This document shows positions 51,317-60,085 of a stretch of 64,000 nt of DNA, in pieces (position 1 is the stretch's first letter; each line of letters opens with the position of its first letter). The position numbers and the translations under genes were made by a program. The notes below the pieces were generated by a model. That model did not search any database and was not told the origin of the DNA. It worked only from the letters and a program-made list of their open reading frames with translations. The stretch is from Pseudolabrys sp. (GTDB lineage: Bacteria > Pseudomonadota > Alphaproteobacteria > Rhizobiales > Xanthobacteraceae). The DNA is taken from positions 186,001-250,000 of the forward strand of contig JAHCKG010000001.1 of assembly GCA_026125895.1 (NCBI GenBank), in the 5' to 3' direction.

Positions 51317-51991
51317 TTATTCGGCCGGCGCGGGCTGGGGCAGGGCGCCAGGCGCGCCGTCATCGACCAGCGGGCCGCCGGTGACCATCGCGCCAATCGT
51401 CTTCGGCACCAGCAGCGCCAGCGCGACGTGGACAACAAGAAAGCCGACGATCGCCGCCATGCCGACGAAATGGATGAGTCGGACCGCCTGAAATCCGCCG
51501 AACAGCGCGAGCACTTCGGAGAACTGCACCGGCTTCCACAACAGCCAGCCGGTGACGACCTGCAGCACGATCACCAGCATGACGCCGACATAGAGCAGCT
51601 TCTGCACCGCGTTGTAGTGGGTGATGTCGTCATGCGCGAGCTTGAAGCTGAGCGCCTTGCGTATCTCGGCGACGACCTCGGCGGGCCGGATCGGCACGAG
51701 CTTGCGGCGGAAGCGGCCGGTGGCGAAACCGTAAACGAGATAAATCAGGCCGTTGACCATGAGGATCCACATGGCGAAGAAATGCCATTGCAGGCCGTGC
51801 TGCGCCCAGACGCCGAGCGTCAGCGCGTCAGGGAAGTGCAGCCAGCCGAACAGCACTTCGTCATTGTAGATCTTCCAGCCGCTCATGATCAGCAGGATCA
51901 TCGCCAGCGCGTTGATCCAATGCATCGCTCGCAACGTACCGGGATGTAGGCGATGACGGCGAGTTGATTTGACCGTGAAGCTGCTGCTCAT
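51317..51991 (-). CDS. Cytochrome b561-type membrane subunit
   Basis: 224-aa membrane protein of the diheme cytochrome b (Ni/Fe hydrogenase-, formate- or thiosulfate-reductase-type) family, with four to five helices. Probable heme ligands are the histidines in LRAMHWINALAMI, LQWHFFAMW, VRLIHFVGM and FLVVHVALALL. It lies upstream of the molybdo-lipoprotein on the same strand and probably links that enzyme to the quinone pool. Confidence 0.85.
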   Translation of the reverse strand: MSSSFTVKSTRRHRLHPGTLRAMHWINALAMILLIMSGWKIYNDEVLFGWLHFPDALTLGVWAQHGLQWHFFAMWILMVNGLIYLVYGFATGRFRRKLVPIRPAEVVAEIRKALSFKLAHDDITHYNAVQKLLYVGVMLVIVLQVVTGWLLWKPVQFSEVLALFGGFQAVRLIHFVGMAAIVGFLVVHVALALLVPKTIGAMVTGGPLVDDGAPGALPQPAPAE

Positions 51992-52060
51992 GAAGTTGCG
52001 GCCTTGTCAGGGGCGGATTTTCCCCGGTGATTTATTCGCGGCATAGAACGGATATGACTT

Positions 52061-52089
52061 TTGACGCGCAACACACGACTTCGTGTAAC
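52061..52089 (+). promoter_or_regulatory. Promoter candidate for the PRC-barrel gene
   Basis: TTGACG (52061-52066), 17 nt, TGTAAC (52084-52089); the -10 ends 37 nt before the GTG at 52127. The -35 matches sigma-70 consensus in five of six positions, the -10 in four. Confidence 0.5.
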
Positions 52090-52126
52090 GGCTTAAGTCA
52101 CGCACCTGTTATCTGAGGACGGCACA

Positions 52127-52666
52127 GTGCGCTTGTTTAATCGAATGCTGGTTCGTTCGGGCCTCGTGGCGGCGTCACTGCTCGCGGCGGCATCGCTGGC
52201 GCCGGGCCTGCCGGCGGCAGCCGGCGACGGCCTTGTCCGCATCGCTTCCGGCGGCCCGCAGCCAACCCGGTCCGATGTCCAGAATGCGGACAGCGACGAT
52301 GAGCCGACCCTCGATCAGAAATTCCGAAAGCGCTTTCCGCAGCCGGTGAAGGTCGGCGATCTGATCGGCTTGCCGGTCCTGGATTTTGACGATTCGACGA
52401 TCGGTTATGTCAAAAGCGTGGTGCGCCGGCCCGACGGCGAGATCGATCTCATCGTGCCGTACAGCGCGTGGTTCGGCTGGCTTCACACCGAGAAGGGCAA
52501 GCGCCTCGTCGCGGTGCCGATCAAGTCGGTGGCTATCCTCGGCCGGCAGCTCGATGCGCTGGAATTCACCCGTCAGGACTTCGACGACGCGCCGGCCTGG
52601 AAAGCCTCCGACGGCAGCCCAATCGGGCTTCACGAAAAAACCCTTATCGCCCTTGGCCGCCGCTAG
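52127..52666 (+). CDS. Secreted PRC-barrel-domain protein
   Basis: 179-aa protein with an N-terminal signal peptide (LVRSGLVAASLLAAASLAPGLPAAA). A PRC-barrel-like domain follows at about 65-135 (VGDLIGLPVLDFDDSTIGYVKSVVRRPDG...RLVAVPIKSVAI). The GTG start at 52127 has GAGG 8 nt before it. PRC-barrel proteins are small beta-barrels found in ribosome and photosystem assembly and in envelope stress; this secreted version is likely periplasmic. Function unknown. Confidence 0.75.
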   Translation: MRLFNRMLVRSGLVAASLLAAASLAPGLPAAAGDGLVRIASGGPQPTRSDVQNADSDDEPTLDQKFRKRFPQPVKVGDLIGLPVLDFDDSTIGYVKSVVRRPDGEIDLIVPYSAWFGWLHTEKGKRLVAVPIKSVAILGRQLDALEFTRQDFDDAPAWKASDGSPIGLHEKTLIALGRR

Positions 52667-52698
52667 CAGAACTTTCCCTGGAACTGCGGCGGCGCAGC

Positions 52699-53868
52699 AT
52701 GGTTGTAGCTCTCATGGATGACCTCACCCGAGCCAGATTGAGCGCGCGTACCTTGGTCGCTCAAGGCGTCGCCGTGGGCGAACCGGTCACCAAGGGCATT
52801 GTTCCGCCCATTCACATGTCCAACACCTATGTGCGCGACCCGGACAACGGGTATCGCTCTGGCCATGTCTATGGGCATACCGACAATGTCTCCGTGCAGC
52901 AGGCGGAACAACTGATCGCCGCGCTGGAAGGCGCTGAGCAGGCGCTGCTTTTCGGATCGGGCATGGCGGCGGCGACCTCGGTCATCCTCGGCCTCGAGAA
53001 GCCGACTCATATCGTCGCCTCGCAGGTGATGTATTGGGGCTTCCGCTCGTGGCTGCGCGACATCGCGCGTTACGGGCACAGCGTCACTTTCGTCGAGACG
53101 TCCGATCTCGACGCGGTGCGGGCTGCCGTCGTGCCCGGCCGTACCGGTCTCCTGTGGATCGAGACGCCGAGCAATCCGATGTGGACCGTGACCGACATCG
53201 CCGCGGTCGCCGAGATCGCGCATGCCGCCGACGCCATCCTCTGTGTCGACTCGACGGTGGCGACACCGATCCTGACGCGGCCTCTGGCGCTCGGCGCCGA
53301 TATCGTCATGCATTCGGCCACCAAGTATCTCAATGGCCATTCCGACGTCATCGCCGGCGCGCTTGCCTGCGCGCGCGAGACGCCGCTGTGGCGCCGCATC
53401 GTCAAGAACCGCGGCCTTCTTGGCCAGGCGCTCAGCCCTTTCGATGCCTGGCTGCTGACGCGCGGCATGCGCACGCTCGATGTGCGCGTTCGCGCGCAGT
53501 CGAAGTCCGCCGCCATTCTCGCCGAGCGCCTGCAGAGCCATCCGGCCGTCGCCGAAGTTCTCTATCCCGGTCTGCCGTCGCATCCCGGCCACGACGTCGC
53601 CATGCGACAGATGCCCGGTGGCTTCGGCGGCATGCTGTCGCTGCGCGTCGCCAAGGGCGAGCACGCGGCGATCGCGGTGGCCGCCTGCGTCGAACTGTGG
53701 AAACGCGCCACCTCGCTCGGCGGCGTCGAAAGCCTGATCGAGCACCGCGCCTCGATCGAAGGCGAAGGCTCGCCCTGTCCGGCCGATCTGCTGCGCCTCT
53801 CGGTCGGCCTCGAAGACGTCGATGAACTCCATTTCGATTTAACCCGCGCTCTCACCATGGCTGTTTGA
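52699..53868 (+). CDS. Cystathionine beta-lyase-like PLP enzyme (MetC/CGS family)
   Basis: 389-aa PLP enzyme of the Cys/Met metabolism family. The PLP Lys is Lys209 (SATKYLNGHSD), with IETPSNPMWTVTDI and the phosphate-site loop GSGMAAATSV near residue 87. The usual Tyr-Ser-Arg loop 'YxRxxNP' is replaced by YVRDPDNGYRSG, so specificity may differ from MetC. The start is taken at 52699; ATG at 52714 is possible. No good ribosome site precedes either. The gene lies just ahead of the sugar-related genes. Confidence 0.8.
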   Translation: MVVALMDDLTRARLSARTLVAQGVAVGEPVTKGIVPPIHMSNTYVRDPDNGYRSGHVYGHTDNVSVQQAEQLIAALEGAEQALLFGSGMAAATSVILGLEKPTHIVASQVMYWGFRSWLRDIARYGHSVTFVETSDLDAVRAAVVPGRTGLLWIETPSNPMWTVTDIAAVAEIAHAADAILCVDSTVATPILTRPLALGADIVMHSATKYLNGHSDVIAGALACARETPLWRRIVKNRGLLGQALSPFDAWLLTRGMRTLDVRVRAQSKSAAILAERLQSHPAVAEVLYPGLPSHPGHDVAMRQMPGGFGGMLSLRVAKGEHAAIAVAACVELWKRATSLGGVESLIEHRASIEGEGSPCPADLLRLSVGLEDVDELHFDLTRALTMAV

Positions 53869-53870
53869 CG

Positions 53871-54608
53871 ATGAAACCCATTGCTGTTGCCATCATTTGC
53901 AAGACGCCGATGCCCGGCAAGTCGAAGACTCGGCTGTCGCCGCCGCTGGCGCCGGAAGAATGCGCGGCGATCTCGTCCTGCTTCATTCGCGATCTGGCGC
54001 GGACCATCCACTCGCTCGCCGACGACGGCGACGTCGCCGCCGCCGCGGTCTACACGCCGTTCGGCACCGAACCGGTATTGCGGCGCATGCTGCCGGACGG
54101 CTTCCATTTCACGCTGCAAGGCGACGGCGATCTCGGCGCGCGCCTGTTGAAGGGCACGGCCGATCTCATCGATGGCGGCTTCGGCGGCGCCATTCTCGTC
54201 AATTCCGACTCGCCGACCTTGCCGAAGGCGATCCTGCGCGCGGCGGTCGATGCCGTGCGGCAGGGAGCCGAGAGCGGCGGCGACAACGTCGTGCTCAGCC
54301 CGGCTTTCGACGGCGGCTATACGCTGATCGGCCTGTCGAAGCCGCATGAACGGCTTTTCGACATGATGCCGTGGAGCACCCCAGAGGTGTACGACCTCAC
54401 CGTGGCGCGCGCCGCCGAGATCGGCCTGCCGGTCGTCAATGTGCCGGGCTGGTACGACGTCGATGACGCCAGGTCCTATGCCATGCTAGAAGACGAAGTG
54501 CTGCGCGGCGTTGCGCCGTCTTTCGCCGCGCCGGGGCTGAAAGGCGCTGCCGCGCCGGCCACCACGCGCTTCGTGCGCGAGCGGCAGGGCGCGCTGGTGC
54601 AGGCCTGA
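53871..54608 (+). CDS. DUF2064 / TIGR04282-type glycosyltransferase-like protein
   Basis: 245-aa nucleotidyl-/glycosyl-transferase fold. AIICKTPMPGKSKTRLSPPL is the N-terminal signature of the DUF2064 family; VNSDSPTLP near residue 105 and SPAFDGGYTLIGL near 145 complete it. The Asp residues probably bind a metal-nucleotide. The ATG at 53871 begins in the gap right after the MetC-like gene. Related proteins are annotated for arsenosugar or other sugar-nucleotide synthesis. It is followed 4 nt later by a GT2 gene. Confidence 0.78.
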   Translation: MKPIAVAIICKTPMPGKSKTRLSPPLAPEECAAISSCFIRDLARTIHSLADDGDVAAAAVYTPFGTEPVLRRMLPDGFHFTLQGDGDLGARLLKGTADLIDGGFGGAILVNSDSPTLPKAILRAAVDAVRQGAESGGDNVVLSPAFDGGYTLIGLSKPHERLFDMMPWSTPEVYDLTVARAAEIGLPVVNVPGWYDVDDARSYAMLEDEVLRGVAPSFAAPGLKGAAAPATTRFVRERQGALVQA

Positions 54609-54612
54609 CGCC

Positions 54613-55377
54613 ATGCGGCTCGTTTCGGGGGAGACGTTCGTCAGCGTCGTCATTCCTTGCCTTAATGAGGAAGAGCCGATCGCCGGCGTCGTGCACGAGG
54701 TTTTGGCGCAGGGCGTCGATGAAGTGATCGTCGTCGATAACGGTTCGACCGACCGCACCGCGGCGCGCGCCGCCGAAGCCGGTGCTCGCGTCATCGCCGA
54801 GCCGGTGCGCGGTTATGGCCGCGCCTGCGCCGCCGGCGCTGCGGCGCTGTCGCCGCGCACCGAGATCGTCTGCTTTCTCGACGGCGACGGCAGCGACGTG
54901 CCGGCCTTCATGGCCGACGTCGTCGGCCCGGCCGCCGATAACCAGGCCGATTTCGTCATGGGCTCGCGGCTCAAAGGCAAACGTGAGCCGGGCAGCATGA
55001 CGCCGCAGCAGGTGCTGGCCGGCTGGCTCGCCGGTCTGCTCTTGCGCATGACTTACGGCGTGCGCTTTACCGACATGTCGCCTTTCCGTGCGTTACGCGC
55101 CGACCGGCTGCGGGTGCTCGGCATGCAGGAAATGACCTATGGCTGGAATCTCGAGATGCAGATGCGCGCCGCCGCGGCGGGCTGGCGTATCCTCGAAGTG
55201 CCGGTCGATCACCGCTGCCGCCAGGGCGGCGTGTCGAAAGTCTCCGGCAACCTGATTGCCGGCGTGAAGGCGGCGTGGAAGATTATCACGACCTTCCTGC
55301 GACTCGCCGCAACGTTGCGCCGGCGGCCGCCGCGAGAATTGCATCTGCACGGCGAGATACGCGACGGGAAAGTCTGA
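54613..55377 (+). CDS. Family 2 glycosyltransferase
   Basis: 254-aa GT2 enzyme of the dolichol-phosphate-mannose synthase / polyprenyl-phosphate sugar-transferase type. SVVIPCLNEEEPIAG, VDNGSTDRTA, and the metal DxD site LDGDGSDVP near residue 95 are present. GSRLKGKREPGSM and a membrane-proximal GWLAGLLLRMTYG follow. It probably moves a sugar from a nucleotide carrier to a lipid carrier at the inner membrane. It lies between the DUF2064 gene and the epimerase gene in one operon. Confidence 0.85.
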   Translation: MRLVSGETFVSVVIPCLNEEEPIAGVVHEVLAQGVDEVIVVDNGSTDRTAARAAEAGARVIAEPVRGYGRACAAGAAALSPRTEIVCFLDGDGSDVPAFMADVVGPAADNQADFVMGSRLKGKREPGSMTPQQVLAGWLAGLLLRMTYGVRFTDMSPFRALRADRLRVLGMQEMTYGWNLEMQMRAAAAGWRILEVPVDHRCRQGGVSKVSGNLIAGVKAAWKIITTFLRLAATLRRRPPRELHLHGEIRDGKV

Positions 55378-55379
55378 TC

Positions 55380-56408
55380 ATGCATGTTCTGTTGACCGGC
55401 GGCGCCGGGTTCATTGGCCGGCACGTGCTGCGTGAATTGCTGGCGCGTGGTCATGACGTGCGTGTGCTCGACTCACTGCGGCCGGACGTGCATGCCGACG
55501 GCAGGACCGCGCCGCTCGACGGCGCCGAACTCGTCGTCGCCGACGTACGCGACGCTTCCGCCGTCGATGCCGCGCTCAAGGGCGTCGATGCGGTGCTGCA
55601 TCTCGCCGCCAAGGTCGGTCTCGGCGTCGCGGTGAGTGATCTGCCAGATTACGCCTCGTCGAACGACGCCGGCACCGCCGAGATCCTCGCCGGCATGGCG
55701 CGGGCGAAGATCACGCGGCTGACCTTGGCGAGTTCGATGGTCGTCTATGGCGAAGGCGTCGGCCTGTGCGACACGCATGGCGAGGTGCGCCCCGGTCCGC
55801 GCCTCGAATCCGAACTGAAGCAGCAGAACTTCGAGCCGCCGTGCCCGCATTGCGGCAAGCCGCTCAAGCCGGCGCTGGTGACCGAGGATGCCGCGCCCGA
55901 TCCGCGCAACGCCTATGCCACCAGCAAGCTCGCGCAGGAGTACTACGCCTCGAACTGGGCGCGCGTCACCGGCGGGGCGGTCGCGGCGCTGCGCTATCAT
56001 AATGTCTATGGCCCCGGCATGCCGCGAGACACGCCCTATGCCGGCGTCGCCGCCATCTTTACCTCGGCGCTGAAGAACGGCGAGGCGCCGAGCGTGTTCG
56101 AGGACGGCCGCATGCGCCGCGATTTCATTCACGTGCGCGATGTTGCCGCCGCCACCGTCGATGCCTGCGAGAAGCACGAGAGCGGCGTACGCGCCTTCAA
56201 TGTCGGCTCCGGCACGCCGCGCACGGTCGGCGACATGGCGCTGGCTCTGGCGCAGGCGCTGAAAGGCCCGCTGCCCATCGTCACCGGCGGCTATCGGCTC
56301 GGCGACGTTCGCCACATTACGGCGGACTCCTCGCGGCTCAAGCGCGAACTCGGCTGGAAGCCGCAGGTGGAGTTCGCCGGCGGCATGGCGGAGCTCGCGG
56401 GGCTCTGA
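55380..56408 (+). CDS. NAD-dependent sugar-nucleotide epimerase/dehydratase
   Basis: 342-aa extended SDR. VLLTGGAGFIGRHVLRELL gives the NAD site, LHLAAKVGLG follows near residue 76, and the active YATSK pair is near 178. VYGPGMPRDTPYAGV and the C-terminal HITADSSRLKRELGWKP are epimerase-typical. An unusual insert, PPCPHCGKPLKP near 155, has a CxxC zinc-ribbon-like pattern. I recall the same insert from dTDP-L-rhamnose 4-epimerase-type enzymes. The start at 55380 with GGGAAAG upstream gives the full nucleotide-binding motif. It ends the glycan operon. Confidence 0.85.
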   Translation: MHVLLTGGAGFIGRHVLRELLARGHDVRVLDSLRPDVHADGRTAPLDGAELVVADVRDASAVDAALKGVDAVLHLAAKVGLGVAVSDLPDYASSNDAGTAEILAGMARAKITRLTLASSMVVYGEGVGLCDTHGEVRPGPRLESELKQQNFEPPCPHCGKPLKPALVTEDAAPDPRNAYATSKLAQEYYASNWARVTGGAVAALRYHNVYGPGMPRDTPYAGVAAIFTSALKNGEAPSVFEDGRMRRDFIHVRDVAAATVDACEKHESGVRAFNVGSGTPRTVGDMALALAQALKGPLPIVTGGYRLGDVRHITADSSRLKRELGWKPQVEFAGGMAELAGL

Positions 56409-56409
56409 C

Positions 56410-56546
56410 CCGTCATCCTGAGGTGCGAGCGCGAAGCGCGAGCCTCGAAGGATGCGCGGGCTGTGAGTCACGGGCCGTCGCCCTTCGAGGCTCGCCTGCC
56501 ATAGCGCGCAAGTGCGCCATGGCACGCTCGCACCTCAGGGTGACGG
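56410..56546. repeat. Long palindromic intergenic element
   Basis: The outer arms ccgtcatcctgaggtgcgag (56410 on, 22 nt) and its complement (56525-56546) match in 21 of 22 positions. Inner arms gcgagcctcgaagg (56438-56451) and ccttcgaggctcgc (56482-56495) match exactly. The whole gap between convergent genes is this element. It is of a type common in Hyphomicrobiales and may act as a bidirectional terminator. Confidence 0.75.
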
Positions 56547-56549
56547 ATC

Positions 56550-57247
<698 letters not shown>

Positions 57248-57248
<1 letters not shown>

Positions 57249-58000
57249 TATTCGAGCTCCTCGCCGAGATAGGCCTGCATCACCGCCGGATCGTTGCGCA
57301 CCGCTTCCGGCTCGCCGCTCGCCAGCACGCGGCCATAGGTCAGCACTGAGATTTTATCCGCCAGTGCGAACACCGCGTTCATGTCGTGCTCGACCAGCAG
57401 CATGGCGAAGCGGCCCTTGAGCTTCTTGAGCACGGTGACGATGCGCTCGGATTCCTCCGGGCCGGTGCCGGCCATCGGCTCATCGAGCAGCAGCAGTTTG
57501 GGTTCGAGCGCCAGCGCGATCGCCAGTTCCAGCGCCCGCTTTTCGCCGTGTGAGAGATGCGCGGCGACGATGTCGGCTCTGCCGTCGAGGCCGACCTCGG
57601 CGAGCGCCGCCATCGCCGCGTCGTTGAGTTCGCGCTCCGCCGCGGCGGGCTTGAGGAAGCGAAAGCTGGAGCCGGAGCGCGCCTGCACCGCGAGCGCGAC
57701 ATTCTCCAGCGCCGAAAAGCGCGGCAGCACCGAGGTGATCTGAAACGAGCGGGCGAGCCCCAGCTTGGCGCGCTCGTAAGGCGGCAGCGCCAGGATGTCG
57801 GTGCCGTTGAGCAGGATGCGGCCGTCGTCGGGGCTCAAGGTGCCGGAGATCTGGTGGATCAGCGTCGTCTTGCCGGCGCCGTTCGGTCCGATCACGGCGT
57901 GCAGCTCGCCGGGTCCGATCTCCAGCGTCACGCCGTCGGTGACGACGAGGCCGCCGAACGACTTGCGCAGATTCTCGATCAGCAGCACGGCGTCGCTCAC
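57248..58000 (-). CDS. livG: Branched-chain-type ABC ATPase, LivG family (second importer)
   Basis: 250-aa ABC ATPase. Walker A is GPNGAGKTT, the signature LSHGEKRALELAIAL (His for Gly, common in LivG), Walker B LLLLDEPMAGTGPEE, and H-loop VEHDMNAV. The long frame continuing upstream runs antisense-free through the LivM gene in a wrong frame. The real start is the GTG at 58000 (SDAVLLIENLRKSFGG), overlapping the LivM stop as GTGA. Confidence 0.9.
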
Positions 58001-58977
58001 GGCGTCAGCCTCGCCTTGATAGAGGCGAGAAGGCCGGTGAGGCCGCCGCGCGCGAACAGCACGATGAGCACCAGCATCGGGCCGAAGATCAGCTTCCAGT
58101 TCTCGGTGAAGCCGGCCAGCACCTCTTCGAGCAGCAGATAGGACGCCGCGCCGACAATGGCGCCGTACAAGGTGCCGATGCCGCCGAACAGCACCATGAT
58201 GATCAGTTCGCCGGAACGCTGCCACGACATGTAGGCCGGGCTGACGAATTCGGTGGCGTTGGCGAGGAGGAAGCCGGCGAGGCCGCCGAGACAGCCGGCC
58301 AGCACATAGCCGACGCGCTGAAAACGGAACACGTCGTAGCCGACGGTCGCCATGCGCGTCGGGTTCTCGCGCGCGCCGCGAAACACGCGGCCGAAGCGCG
58401 ACGCGACCACGGCGCGGCACAACAGGTAGGATGCGACGAGGAAACCCAACGTCGCGTAATACAGGGCGCGGTCGCTGCCGAACACGGATAGGCCGAACAA
58501 GGTCGAGCGCGACGGCAGCGTGATGCCGTCGTCGCCGCCATAGGGCGCCAGCGAGCCGGCGATGAAATAAGCCATCTGGCCGAAGGCCAACGTGATCATG
58601 ATGAAGTAAACGCCGCTGGTGCGCAGGCAGATCGTGCCGGTGACATAGGCGAAGGCGGCGCTGACGATCAGCGCCAGCGGCAGCGTGATCGCCATGTCGG
58701 TGACGCCATGCGCGCCGCAAATCGCGACGGTGTAGGCGCCCAGCCCGACGAAGGCGGCGTGGCCGAAAGTGACAAGGCCGCCGAAGCCGCACAGGAGATC
58801 GACCGCCAGCGCCGCGATGGCGAACACCATGACGCGCGTGATCAACCCGAGCACATAGCTTTCCGGGCCGAAGGCGGCGGCGAACGGCACCAGCGCCAGC
58901 AGGATGAACATGGCGGCGACGGCGCCATTGAAGCGCGCTGTGCGCGGCGACGGCTTGTCGGCGGCGAGCGTGGTCAT
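57997..58977 (-). CDS. livM: Branched-chain-type ABC permease, LivM family (second importer)
   Basis: 326-aa LivM permease with about nine helices. DLLCGFGGLVTFGHAAFVGLGAY near residue 60, the EAA-like loop FRGARENPTRMATVGYD near 195 and IIMVLFGGIGTLYGAIVGA near 265 are family-typical. The start at 58977 (TTLAADKPSPRTARF) overlaps the LivH stop by 1 nt (TGATG). The much longer in-frame reading through the LivH region is rejected as a wrong-frame extension. Confidence 0.9.
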   Translation of the reverse strand: MTTLAADKPSPRTARFNGAVAAMFILLALVPFAAAFGPESYVLGLITRVMVFAIAALAVDLLCGFGGLVTFGHAAFVGLGAYTVAICGAHGVTDMAITLPLALIVSAAFAYVTGTICLRTSGVYFIMITLAFGQMAYFIAGSLAPYGGDDGITLPSRSTLFGLSVFGSDRALYYATLGFLVASYLLCRAVVASRFGRVFRGARENPTRMATVGYDVFRFQRVGYVLAGCLGGLAGFLLANATEFVSPAYMSWQRSGELIIMVLFGGIGTLYGAIVGAASYLLLEEVLAGFTENWKLIFGPMLVLIVLFARGGLTGLLASIKARLTP

Positions 58978-59903
58978 CACGAGCGCCCTTTCGCCGGGAA
59001 CAGGCCGGCCGGCCGGAAATACAGCACCAGCGCCATCAGCACGTAGATCAGCATCGAGGCGAGCGCGGGCCCGACGGTGCGCGCCGGCGAGGGCGGCATC
59101 ACGAGGCGCAGGATGTCGATCATGAACGAGCGGCCGAGCGTATCGACGAGGCCGATCAGCAGCGCGGCGATGAAGGCGCCGCGCATCGAGCCGATGCCGC
59201 CGATGACGATGACGACGAAAGCAAGGATCAGCACCGAGTCGCCCATGCCGGGCTCGACCGACAGGATCGGCGCGATCATGGCGCCGGCGAAGGCGGCAAG
59301 CATGGTGCCGAAGCCGAACACGATCATGAACAAGCGGCGGATATCGACGCCGAGCGCGGAGACGATGCGCGCATGCGTGGCGCCGGCGCGCACCAGCATG
59401 CCGACGCGCGTCTTGCTGACGAGGATATAGAGGATGAGCGCGACGATGAGGCCGGAGGCGATGATGACCAGCCGCCACACCGGATAGACCATGCCCGGCA
59501 TCAGCGACACCACGCCGGCGAGCGCGTCCGGGATCGGCAGGTTGAGCGGCGCGGCGCCCCACACCACCTTCACGCCCTGGTTCAGGAAGATGATGATGCC
59601 GAAGGTGGCGATCACCTGTTCGAGATGGTCGCGGTCATAGAGCTGGCGGAAGACGGTGAATTCGAGCAGCAGGCCGAGCGCCAGCGCCGCGGCGAGCGCC
59701 AGCACCAGCGCCAGCACGAAGGAGCCGGTGAGGGCGTAGAACATCACCGCGAGATAGGCGCCCAGCATGTACTGGACGCCGTGCGCGAGGTTGATGAAGT
59801 CCATGACGCCGAACACCAGCGTCAGCCCGGCCGCGATGAGGAACAGCAGCACGCCGAACTGCAGGCCGTTGAGGATCTGGACGATGACGAGGGTGAGGGA
59901 CAT
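58977..59903 (-). CDS. livH: Branched-chain-type ABC permease, LivH family (second importer)
   Basis: 308-aa LivH permease with eight helices. ILNGLQFGVLLFLIAAGLTLVFGVMDFINLAHG at the N-terminus is typical, as are the GATHARIVSALGVD loop near residue 195 and VIVIGGIGSMRGAFIAALLIG near 245. The binding-protein gene lies 182 nt upstream across a repeat element. Confidence 0.9.
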   Translation of the reverse strand: MSLTLVIVQILNGLQFGVLLFLIAAGLTLVFGVMDFINLAHGVQYMLGAYLAVMFYALTGSFVLALVLALAAALALGLLLEFTVFRQLYDRDHLEQVIATFGIIIFLNQGVKVVWGAAPLNLPIPDALAGVVSLMPGMVYPVWRLVIIASGLIVALILYILVSKTRVGMLVRAGATHARIVSALGVDIRRLFMIVFGFGTMLAAFAGAMIAPILSVEPGMGDSVLILAFVVIVIGGIGSMRGAFIAALLIGLVDTLGRSFMIDILRLVMPPSPARTVGPALASMLIYVLMALVLYFRPAGLFPAKGRS

Positions 59904-59913
59904 CTTTTTTCTT

Positions 59914-60075
59914 ACCCTCCCCCTTGTGGGGAGGGTCGCAGGCCGAGCGCAGCGAGGGCTGCGGGGTGGGGGTAGGTGATGGTGTTCATGCTGTTACCCC
60001 CACCCGGCTCACTTCGTTCTTCACCCTCCCCACATAGCTCGCCGAACGGCGAGCGTTGCTCGCCTATGGGGGAAG
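59914..60075. repeat. Intergenic repeat between binding protein and permease genes
   Basis: The hairpin accctcccc-cttgt-ggggagggt begins at 59914, identical for 23 nt to the copy at 62587. It is followed by GC-rich dyads (gctcgccgaacggcgagc near 60038). It fills the gap inside the second Liv operon, where it may lower expression of the downstream permease genes relative to the binding protein. Confidence 0.6.
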
Positions 60076-60085
60076 GTGAAGAAAG

